Assembly (NCBI GenBank): GCA_019828565.1
Contig: JAHDYR010000016.1
Coordinates: 1 to 64,000 of the forward strand
DNA length: 64,000 nucleotides
Origin: Carpediemonas membranifera
Lineage: Eukaryota > Fornicata
Direction: 5' to 3'
Part shown: positions 1-7,741 of the stretch, piece by piece
Numbering within the stretch: the first letter of the stretch is position 1
Layout of the letters: the number at the start of each line of letters is the position of its first letter
Translations under genes and position numbers: made by a program
The notes under the pieces: model-generated
Database searches by the model: none
The model's input: only the letters and a program-made list of their open reading frames with translations
Told to the model about the DNA's origin: nothing

Positions 1-2253
1 ATGTGCTCGTGGCCGATGCACTCGCGGATCTCGATGTTGGCGCCGTCCATAGTGCCGATGATGAGAGCGCCGTTGACGGCGAACTTCATGTTGCCAGTGC
101 CGCTGGGTAAGATTGGGATAAAAGGGTACTAACGAGGCTTCCATACCGGCTGTAGAGATCTGCTCGGAGACATCGCAGCCCGGGATAATGGTCTCAGCGC
201 TGGACACGTTGTACGAGGGGATGAATACGACCTTGAGCTTGTCCTCGATGGACTCGTCGGCATTGATCACCTCGGCGACGGAGTTGATCAGCTTGATGAT
301 GAGCTTGGCCTTCTCATAGCCGGGGGCCGCCTTGCCGCCAAAGATGGAGACGCGGGGCATGACATGCTCGATCGACTCGCCACGGTGGACCATCGTCTTC
401 AGCTCCTTGTACTTGTGGATCACTGCCAGGACGTTGAGCAGCTGGCGCTTGTACTCATGGATGCGCTTGACCTGGATGTCGAAGATGGCCTCGGTGCTCA
501 CCTCGATGCCCGTCTTCTTCAGGATGAGAGCGGCGAGGCGCTCCTTGTTGGCACGCTTAATGTCAGCGATTTGGGCGATGAAGTCGTCTTCGTCGGCGTG
601 GTCGAGCAGGCGGGGCATGTATTTCTCGGGCTCCATGACCCACTGGGCCTCGCTGGTGACGACACCGTCGTTGACGAGGGTCTCCGTGATGAGGCTGGTC
701 AGCTCAGGGTTTGCCTGACGCAGCCAGCGGCGGAACGTAACGCCGTTAGTCTTGTTCTGGAACTTCTCGGGCCACAGCTTGGCGAACGAGGCGAAGGTCT
801 GCTTGCGGATGATCTCAGAGTGGATTGCGGCGACACCGTTGACGGCGAAGGAGCCGACAATGGCGAGGTTGGCCATGTGGATGTTGCCGTCCTTGACGAT
901 ACGCATGGCGTGAACGTCGTCGTTGTTGTGCAGCTTCTCGTAGGCCATCTCGCAGAACCTGCGGTCGATCTCGCAGATGATGTCGTGGTGGCGGGGCAGC
1001 ATGTGCTGGATCATGTGGACGGGCCACTTCTCGAGAGCCTCCGGCAGCACAGTGTGGTTGGTGTAGGCGAACGTCTTGATAACCACGCTCCAGGCGTCTT
1101 CCCACTCGAAGCCGTGCTCGTCGATGAGCAGGCGCATGAGCTCGGCGACGGCGAGAGTCGGATGAGTGTCGTTGAGCTGGATCGTGTAGTACTCATGGAA
1201 GCGGGACAGCGGCGCCTTGGTCGACCGGAAGCGGTTGATCATGTCCTGGAGGGAGGCCGACGTGAAGAAGTACTGCTGCTTCAGGCGGAGGCGGCGGCCG
1301 ACATCAGTGCCGTCGTTGGGGTAAAGCACGGACGTGATATTCTCGGTCTCCAGCTTGTCACGGACGGCGTTGAGGTAGTCGCCGTGGTTGTGCGAGAAGA
1401 AGTCGAACTCGGTGCAGGGCCGGGCGGCCCACAGGCGGATGTTGAGGACGTTCTTCGTGCTGTAGCCGGGGCATAGCGTGTCGTAGGCGACGGCGCGGAC
1501 GGGCATGTAATTCTCCCACTTGTAGACAGTGCGGGCAAGCTTCGAGTCGTAGTACGCTGTGGAGTTGCCGAACAGCTTGACCTCCCACTGGACATCATTG
1601 CGTTCGAGCTCGTGGGGGTTGCCGCGGGTCAGCCAGTATTCGGGCGTCTCAACCTGGTAGCCGTCCTTGATGTCCTGCTTGAACATGCCGTATTGGTAGC
1701 GGAGACCGTACCCCCAGACAGGCAGTGACAGCGACGCGCAGGAGTCGACATAGCAGGCAGCGAGGCGGCCAAGACCACCGTTGCCAAGGGCAGCATCCAT
1801 CTCCTCCTCCTCGAGATCCTCGAGTTCGCCACCGAGACCCTGAACGGCGTTAGCGTAGGCTCCACGCTGATCGTCCGATAGCATGCCGTTGGTCAGGGCA
1901 CGACCCATGAGCCACTCCAGAGAGAGGTAGGACACCTGCTTGGTGCCGCGAGCGATGAACTCCTCCTGCGTGCGGTTCCAGCGATTAAGCAGGGAGGAAC
2001 GGAGGGTCAGGGCAGTTGCCTGATAGAGACCGAAGTTGTCCACGGTGGTCTTGGTACGGCCAAGGGAGTATTTGACGTGGTTCACAATCTCCGCCTGGAG
2101 CTCAGCGGGGCTCTTGTCCTTCTTGTCGTTGAATAGCGTGTGAACGTGGGGATCAAAGGACGCGTAGTCCTTCACAGACGCCTCCAGGTCGCGGGAAATG
2201 AGGGTAGGCGACATATCCTGGACATCTTCGTTAGCAATGTGATAATTCAGCAT
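1..2253 (-). CDS. Glycogen (alpha-glucan) phosphorylase, 3' end outside window
   Basis: Releases glucose-1-phosphate from storage glucan in the cytosol using pyridoxal phosphate. Reading the minus strand from the ATG at 2253 gives about 740 residues. They include the family motif [10 protein letters not shown] near residue 105 and, near the left edge, ISTAGMEAS followed by GTGNMKF, which contains the PLP-binding lysine. The reading is continuous only if a 31-nt intron at 103-133 (begins GTTAGT, ends TTACCCAG) is removed; this restores the invariant EASGTGNMK motif. Family members are about 840-940 residues, so roughly the last 100-150 residues lie beyond base 1. The identity is secure from conserved motifs. 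The start is the first ATG before [10 protein letters not shown]; a short upstream exon cannot be excluded. Confidence 0.95.
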   Translation of the reverse strand, partial: MLNYHIANEDVQDMSPTLISRDLEASVKDYASFDPHVHTLFNDKKDKSPAELQAEIVNHVKYSLGRTKTTVDNFGLYQATALTLRSSLLNRWNRTQEEFIARGTKQVSYLSLEWLMGRALTNGMLSDDQRGAYANAVQGLGGELEDLEEEEMDAALGNGGLGRLAACYVDSCASLSLPVWGYGLRYQYGMFKQDIKDGYQVETPEYWLTRGNPHELERNDVQWEVKLFGNSTAYYDSKLARTVYKWENYMPVRAVAYDTLCPGYSTKNVLNIRLWAARPCTEFDFFSHNHGDYLNAVRDKLETENITSVLYPNDGTDVGRRLRLKQQYFFTSASLQDMINRFRSTKAPLSRFHEYYTIQLNDTHPTLAVAELMRLLIDEHGFEWEDAWSVVIKTFAYTNHTVLPEALEKWPVHMIQHMLPRHHDIICEIDRRFCEMAYEKLHNNDDVHAMRIVKDGNIHMANLAIVGSFAVNGVAAIHSEIIRKQTFASFAKLWPEKFQNKTNGVTFRRWLRQANPELTSLITETLVNDGVVTSEAQWVMEPEKYMPRLLDHADEDDFIAQIADIKRANKERLAALILKKTGIEVSTEAIFDIQVKRIHEYKRQLLNVLAVIHKYKELKTMVHRGESIEHVMPRVSIFGGKAAPGYEKAKLIIKLINSVAEVINADESIEDKLKVVFIPSYNVSSAETIIPGCDVSEQISTAGMEASLVPFYPNLTQRHWQHEVRRQRRSHHRHYGRRQHRDPRVHRPRAH

Positions 2254-2971
2254 ATTGGAGGGCCTCTTCGATCACTCGCTGATGATACGGAGAAAATCAG
2301 CAGCCAAAAATTGGATGACCCGACTCAATTTCGGTCATCTTGCCGAATCCATTGCCCAACCAGCGCCATCGTTGCCTTTCTCAATCACATCGCAATCGAC
2401 CAGGTACAAACACACTGAAGTTGTTTACAGTTCATGGCTGTCAGTGGCTTCGTCTCTGCGACAACGGGAATTTTCTCACGATCTCGATGATCGCCCCTTC
2501 CCTGACCACTGATTGCGTGTCATCTTTATGCAGTGAAAGTGGAAACGAACTCGGTGAGGCTAAGTTCAGTGCCCGAAAGCTGCAGTAATGCAAATACATT
2601 GCTGCCTGCTGCCGGTGTGAGTGCCTACTTGGCTGGAGCCCTTCTCCAGAGCTGGTCATGGGGCGGTGAAGTGCTTCACGTACGCTGGTCAAACAACGAT
2701 ACAATATCGTCTGTTCTCGCATCAGCGCAACTAAGTCTGGTGAAACTCACTGTGAACTCCACCTGAGAAGCCTTCAAATGCTTCTTCCGGGATTTCTCGC
2801 CTGATATTCACAGTAGGAGCACCGGGGCAGCTCTCTGGAAGCTGGGAGCCAGCCGGCGTGATAAAACCGTCAGCAAAAGTGTCGGAAACCTGCATTTCGG
2901 ACAAGCCATCAATTTGCAGTGTCGGAATCATGTTGGGAAACTTTTTTCGCAGTTTAGTCGAAAAAATGTGC
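2254..2971. other. Non-coding stretch, no convincing gene
   Basis: This is upstream of glycogen phosphorylase. Small open frames exist on both strands, the longest on the minus strand at about 2731-3015 (about 94 residues), but they have no recognisable domain and the longest runs into the dispersed repeat. I see no RNA gene. The sequence is less GC-rich than the neighbouring genes, as expected of intergenic DNA here. Confidence 0.5.
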
Positions 2972-3146
2972 GTGCCATTAAAGGGTCGAACAATGTGTTT
3001 TATACTGCGCAACACTGCCCTGTCTCCATCCTACTCTCGCCTTAAGTCGGTAGCGAGATCGTCTTCTCCAGAGCCTCAACAAAACTGTCTTCTTTGTGGA
3101 CCTCAGCACAGCTGCAAACATCACAATCGCTCACACGTCGTCTCAT
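2972..3146 (-). repeat. Dispersed repeat, copy A (about 175 bp)
   Basis: Read on the minus strand, this segment matches 27911-28083 on the plus strand over nearly its whole length with only scattered substitutions and 1-3 nt indels. It starts with ATGAGACGACGTGTGAGCG and ends in a shared TATAAA-containing core at 2989-3013. It lies just beyond the 3' end of the CatSper-like channel at 3278-4588 and in that gene's sense orientation. The other copy lies just upstream of the second CatSper-like channel. The similarity stops sharply on both sides. It may be a fragment of a mobile element or a duplicated intergenic segment. Confidence 0.8.
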
Positions 3147-3277
3147 CATCAGTCAAGTGCAGTCTTGCAGATTTAGAGGCTGGGCTTGGACCCGTCCGGC
3201 AAGAGTTACAAACACACCAACTGGCGAGTACAGCATTGAGTGCCCTCGAAACCACTCCCGATGTCGTGTGATACGGC

Positions 3278-4588
3278 CTAGAACCCCTGGTGGTAGTGGG
3301 TGATACTCTGCTGCAGCCGCTGCTCGCCCATCTCGCACAGCACTTCGCTGAGTTCGAACTGCAGTTGCTGGATCTGGTACATCGCAAGTTCCTCGACCTC
3401 CAAGGACTTGAGGAATGCTGCAAACCACTCGATGTCGCAGCTGAGCTCGGCGATTGGGACAATCTCCTCGTGCCGCAGGTGGCCGACGACCTTTTTGATG
3501 ACGTCGTCGACCGTGACCTGGGCCCCCTGGGCAACCGACATCAGCTCCTTCAGCTGCCGGCGCTGCTGGTGCTTCAACCTGTCCTTCTTCTTCCCGAACC
3601 GGGCCTGCTTCTTGAGGTAATCCTTGGCCTTAGCCTCGAGTGTCGCTTCATCTAGATTCTGCAGGACCACACCAATAAAAAGATTCGACAAAATAAAATG
3701 TCCAACGAATACGATGAGGACAGCAAAGAGCCTGGGGAGCCACAGCTTGGGGACGGAGTTGATGTCCTCGAGAGGCTCAATGATGATGTGCCACGACTCT
3801 GCCGTGATGAAACAGAAGATCACTACAAATGCGCTGGCCAGACTGGTAAAGTGGTTGGTCTCGTCTCCCGTGTCTATTGACTCAAAGATATAGTAACCTG
3901 CGATGGCGAACACGTAGTCAATGAGCAGGATGAGGAACGCAAGGTTGAGGACGGCGAAGAGGGTGTGCAGGACGGCCTTGACCAGGGTCTGGAGGGATGG
4001 GATGAACGAGACCGTGCGGAGGGCCCTGAACGCCCTGGCTGCCCGGAAGAGTCGGATGTATGTGACGTTCGAGAGGGGCCCGGCGTACAGCTCTTCGATG
4101 GCGAACTGGACGTATGACATCAGCAGGATGAAGAAGTCGAATAGGTTAAACCCGTTCTTCCAGTATGCGATGGGGGTCGCCCCGATCTTGAGAAGGAACT
4201 CGACAGTATATATCGATAGGTAGACCGCGTCCAGCAGGTCGAACCAGGGCCCATACTTCTTGGTCAGCCACGCGGACGTCTCGAGGCTAATAGTGATGAT
4301 GTTGAGGAGTACTGTCGCGAGTACGAACAGCTGGAATGGGCGGCAGTACGCCGCGAGGTGAAGAGCCCGATGCATTGGGCCGTGGAACTTGTAGGTAACC
4401 TCTTCATCGTCCTCAAGCGTCTCCATCAGGTGCTGTACCATTGATTCGGTGAAATCGTTCGCGAGCTCACTGGGAAGCATCGATGCACGGCCACTAGTGG
4501 ACCGAAAGCCCTTTAGCGCGCTACCAGCATGTGAGAACTCGGCAAAACCGAATGATCCACCACTTGAAGCAGTAGATCCCCAGGACAT
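3278..4588 (-). CDS. CatSper-like single-domain voltage-gated cation channel
   Basis: This 436-residue protein has one six-helix ion-channel domain at about residues 75-330. S1-S3 are hydrophobic. S4 carries spaced arginines (RLFRAARAFRALR). A pore helix FCFITAESW is followed by S6 (LSNLFIGVV). A single 6TM repeat of about 400 residues and a T-x-[D/E]-x-W filter are features of CatSper alpha subunits, which form calcium channels in flagellar membranes; here the filter reads T-A-E-S-W. The C-terminal 110 residues are charged and probably helical. The N-terminus (MSWGSTAS) resembles that of the second channel at 28135, so the two are paralogues. Calcium selectivity and flagellar location are inferred from the family. 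A generic two-pore or bacterial NaV-like channel is the main alternative. Confidence 0.8.
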   Translation of the reverse strand: MSWGSTASSGGSFGFAEFSHAGSALKGFRSTSGRASMLPSELANDFTESMVQHLMETLEDDEEVTYKFHGPMHRALHLAAYCRPFQLFVLATVLLNIITISLETSAWLTKKYGPWFDLLDAVYLSIYTVEFLLKIGATPIAYWKNGFNLFDFFILLMSYVQFAIEELYAGPLSNVTYIRLFRAARAFRALRTVSFIPSLQTLVKAVLHTLFAVLNLAFLILLIDYVFAIAGYYIFESIDTGDETNHFTSLASAFVVIFCFITAESWHIIIEPLEDINSVPKLWLPRLFAVLIVFVGHFILSNLFIGVVLQNLDEATLEAKAKDYLKKQARFGKKKDRLKHQQRRQLKELMSVAQGAQVTVDDVIKKVVGHLRHEEIVPIAELSCDIEWFAAFLKSLEVEELAMYQIQQLQFELSEVLCEMGEQRLQQSITHYHQGF

Positions 4589-4873
4589 ACCAGATCAATA
4601 CCGGTCTGGTGCTCTTCTCGCGATCGCATCAATCTCGGGCTCCGATTGACCTCAAGATTAGCACAATTATGGGACTCCCCATGGTGTAATGGTGTGGAAT
4701 CCGACGGCGAGACTCTCTCTCTCGTTGATCGTGCGCTCAAACACTCGGTCGCAAAAGCTCATTCGATGCCAAAAAGATTTGACGACGCCGATTCTGACTG
4801 ATTCGGACTCAACCTTTACGCCCAATTCTTCCAGCAATGTTATTGCTCTATTAAACAGTCTGCCCTTCAACCC

Positions 4874-5821
4874 TCAGCCAAACTGCTGGACGAGCGACAC
4901 GAGTCCCCAGGCGGACAGCGGGAGCCCCAGGATGAGGGCGGCGATGCCAGCGAGCAAAACGGCGAGGCATATACAGATAATGAGATATATCGTCTTGCGG
5001 CCGGTCTTCTGATGCTTGCTGGCCTTATCCAGGTGGCGCTGGCCCTTCTCGACATGGTCCTTGGCCCCGGAGATGTTGTTGGCGACGAGGTTGAGCGCCT
5101 CACTCTGCTGGGCAACGAGGAAGAGGAACTGCTTGTGCATGTCGTGGAGCTCCTTGATCGACTGTGTTAGCGCCAGGATGTCCGAGTGTCGCTCCCGCGC
5201 CTCCTTGTACGCTGTTACTACCTCACCCGCGTTGCCGAACTCAGCCTCGAGCACGGACTCAAACTCGGGGTCGTTATCCATCACTCCGTCTGCAATGCGA
5301 TCAAGTGTCTCGTCCGGGAGAGACATGTCCGCGATTCTGATCTGTCGCTTCAGCTGGTTCCTGAAGGCGTCCCTGTTGTGAGCCTGCAGCTGCTGGAATC
5401 GTGTTGCCGTCTTGATCATCTCTCGGGAAATGTAGTCGTAGATGTTGCGGCGGGACCTGAGCTCGACAACTGAGACCTCCTCGTCTTCTGTGGACAGTAT
5501 CGTGTTCATCCTCTTCAGCAGTGCTGTGAGCTCGTTGATGTCCTCGCGGCAGGCCAGTGTGAGTGCCTTGATGGCGGACTCGGAGCCCTGGGTGATGAGC
5601 TCGACGATACGGACGGAGAGGCCGTCCTTCTTCTGCTCGTGGGTAATTGATTCGATTCTCTTGTTCACCTTCCGAAGCAGCTTCTTCGCGCTGTCCGCCA
5701 ATTTGCTAAACTCGTCTTCGTACTGCTCATCCTCCTCCTCAATCATGATCTCGGGTATTCCAAGCTCACTATCCGCATCTTCAAGGCCAGTTTGCGCCCG
5801 TAGCTCCGCTAGACGATTCAT
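4874..5821 (-). CDS. Syntaxin-like Qa-SNARE
   Basis: A 315-residue membrane-fusion protein. An N-terminal helical region at about residues 35-150 fits a syntaxin Habc domain. A heptad-patterned SNARE motif at about 205-275 contains a glutamine in the expected central layer (HKQFLFLVAQQSE). A single hydrophobic anchor follows near residues 285-310, with a very short luminal end. This order is that of plasma-membrane and endosomal syntaxins. The ATG at 5821 is used because it opens the frame directly before the acidic N-terminus. Which membrane it serves cannot be told from sequence alone. Confidence 0.8.
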   Translation of the reverse strand: MNRLAELRAQTGLEDADSELGIPEIMIEEEDEQYEDEFSKLADSAKKLLRKVNKRIESITHEQKKDGLSVRIVELITQGSESAIKALTLACREDINELTALLKRMNTILSTEDEEVSVVELRSRRNIYDYISREMIKTATRFQQLQAHNRDAFRNQLKRQIRIADMSLPDETLDRIADGVMDNDPEFESVLEAEFGNAGEVVTAYKEARERHSDILALTQSIKELHDMHKQFLFLVAQQSEALNLVANNISGAKDHVEKGQRHLDKASKHQKTGRKTIYLIICICLAVLLAGIAALILGLPLSAWGLVSLVQQFG

Positions 5822-5879
5822 TCCGAGCTCGCGTTTTCATGACAAAAACTGCTCTTGCCTTCGCAACTCATGCTATCAT

Positions 5880-6788
5880 TTAGTTCTCCACCACAGCTTC
5901 CTCCGCGGGTGCGCGGAGGACGAGGAGCAAGAGGACGAGGATGAAGAACGTCACGAGCACCTCAGTCGGGAGGGCCAGCAGGTTCGCCAAGAACTTCTTG
6001 GCTTCCCTCTTAATATCCTCCTTGTCGGTGTTCTGCACCGTCACCATCGCCTTGTTGACTACAGCAGTCGCAGTCTCAGTGGCCCACCGCTGGACAAGCC
6101 CGACAAACGGGGACTTCTCGCCCTTGGGCTGCTCGGTCTTCTCAACGGGCTGGGCGGGCTCCTCCTCGGCCTCCTGCTCATGCTCCTCAGCAACCTCGGG
6201 CTCGGGCTCGGGTTCAACGGCGGGAGTGCGCTCGCGGCGCTCGGGCTCCTTCTCGGCGGGGGCTTCGAGCTCGTCGCGGTAGATCTCGGTCTCCTCCTTG
6301 TTGATGCTCTTCTGCTGGACGTCGCGCTGGATGTCCTGGATCTTGGGGGCGTCCTCGTTTGTCTCGCCGATCTTCTCGAACAGGGCGAAGAGCGCGTCGA
6401 TGACGGCGCGGGGGTTGGCCTGCTCAGCAAGATCATTGACCTCAAAGAGTGTGTTCTTGTCCATATCCGCGGTATCAATGCACGCGTCGAGGAAGTTCTC
6501 GATATTCTGGCGGTAATACATGCGGTGGGCGGAGATGATCTCCTTGTTCTCGTGTATGCCCTCGATCTGAGCATCAATGAAGTATTTGTTCCAAAGATTG
6601 CACAGGGCAGCGCCAGTGGTAAGCTGAGAAACCACAGTCTTGCTGGTATCGAGCTGGAAGCCAATGTCGCTCTGCATGATGAATTCACCGACAGCCTTGG
6701 ATTTGTTGGCATATACCATGATCTGGAAATCGCCGCGCTTGAAGGTGATGGATTCGTCGGATTCTGTAAGCTTGAGACCGTTCTGCAT
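5880..6788 (-). CDS. CH-domain protein with C-terminal membrane anchor
   Basis: About 302 residues from the ATG at 6788; an ATG at 6902 gives a 340-residue version, and the choice is uncertain. Residues about 20-150 resemble a calponin-homology domain: TTGAALCNLWNKY, then RQNIENFLDAC, then LFEVNDLAEQANPRAVIDAL, the usual spacing of the last three CH helices. A strongly acidic, proline- and glutamate-rich linker follows. The protein ends in one hydrophobic helix (VLVTFFILVLLLLVL), suggesting a tail anchor. CH domains often bind actin or microtubules, so a cytoskeleton-membrane linker is plausible but is inference. The same-strand SNARE gene starts 58 bp downstream. Confidence 0.65.
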   Translation of the reverse strand: MQNGLKLTESDESITFKRGDFQIMVYANKSKAVGEFIMQSDIGFQLDTSKTVVSQLTTGAALCNLWNKYFIDAQIEGIHENKEIISAHRMYYRQNIENFLDACIDTADMDKNTLFEVNDLAEQANPRAVIDALFALFEKIGETNEDAPKIQDIQRDVQQKSINKEETEIYRDELEAPAEKEPERRERTPAVEPEPEPEVAEEHEQEAEEEPAQPVEKTEQPKGEKSPFVGLVQRWATETATAVVNKAMVTVQNTDKEDIKREAKKFLANLLALPTEVLVTFFILVLLLLVLRAPAEEAVVEN

Positions 6789-7000
6789 TGTTCGCTTCTT
6801 GGTTGCGAGAATTTTTTCTCGCTGGAAAAAACGGTCGAAAAATCGCGCGTATACGCCCTTCAACCAGTCTGCCCAAGCTTCGGGTGAAGGACAACAGAGC
6901 ATAACAGGCCATACCTGACAAAATTAGATGAACTTGCAAGGTCAACAAGTTGATGGCAGTGATGGGAGAGGAGCAGGCGATCTACCCTTCATCGATTCCT

Positions 7001-7741
7001 ACCACTAGCTCTTGGCAGTAGGGTAAAGGATTGTATGATGTGTCGCGTTGCAGTTGCAGGCAGACCACCGAGATGCCGACCCAGTAAACATTTATAGCTA
7101 CATCTAGTACGCCTCGAGGACGTAGCGCTGCTCCTTCTCGCGCTGCTCGAACAGGGCCTCGGCCTCCTCGCGGTCGACGCCGTTCTCGACGAACGTGCCG
7201 ATGATGGACTCCTTGAGGCTCTTGGCGCCGACGATGGTGCCGCAGTAGTAAACGTTGCCGCCGTTCTTGTAGAGCATCTCAAAGACCTCCTTGGCGTACT
7301 GCTGGATGCGGTGGTGGACGTAGACCTTCTTGGCTGACTCGCGGGAGAAGGCAGTGATCTCCTCGTAGATGCCGTCGTCGCGCCACTGGAGCTCGGTCGG
7401 GGTCAGAAGGTAGTCCTCATCGCGGCGTCTGCAGCCGTAGTAGAGGGTGGCCTTGTTCTGGGGGATGCCCTCGTCGTGGAGCATCTTGCGGTACTGGATG
7501 AAGCCCTGGAAGGGCGCGATACCCGTGCCGAGGGCGACCATCATGTAGGGCGTGTCGGGGTTCTCGGGAGGGACGAGAGGCGAGGACTTGACGTAGGCAG
7601 CGCAGCGGTCGCCGACGTTGATGTCCTTGAGCCAGGTGGTGGTGAGGCCGCCGCACTTCTTGCCCTTGGGGGTGACCCAGTCGACGATGCCGACGGTGAG
7701 CTGGATGGCGTGGGGCACCATCTTGTCCGAGGAGGCGATGG
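7001..7741 (-). repeat. Source copy of a 741-bp inverted duplication
   Basis: This segment holds the last about 213 codons of the hydrogenase fusion plus about 100 bp of its 3' flank. It recurs in the opposite orientation at 20489-21229 with equal length. I found only two differences: one silent change and one in the 3' flank. Because the intact gene lies here, this is taken as the donor. Confidence 0.93.

Noticed and set aside
364-1476. Long open frame on the plus strand
   Set aside because: It lies opposite glycogen phosphorylase and is rich in valine, leucine, aspartate and glycine, the usual shadow of a GC-rich coding strand; no domain.
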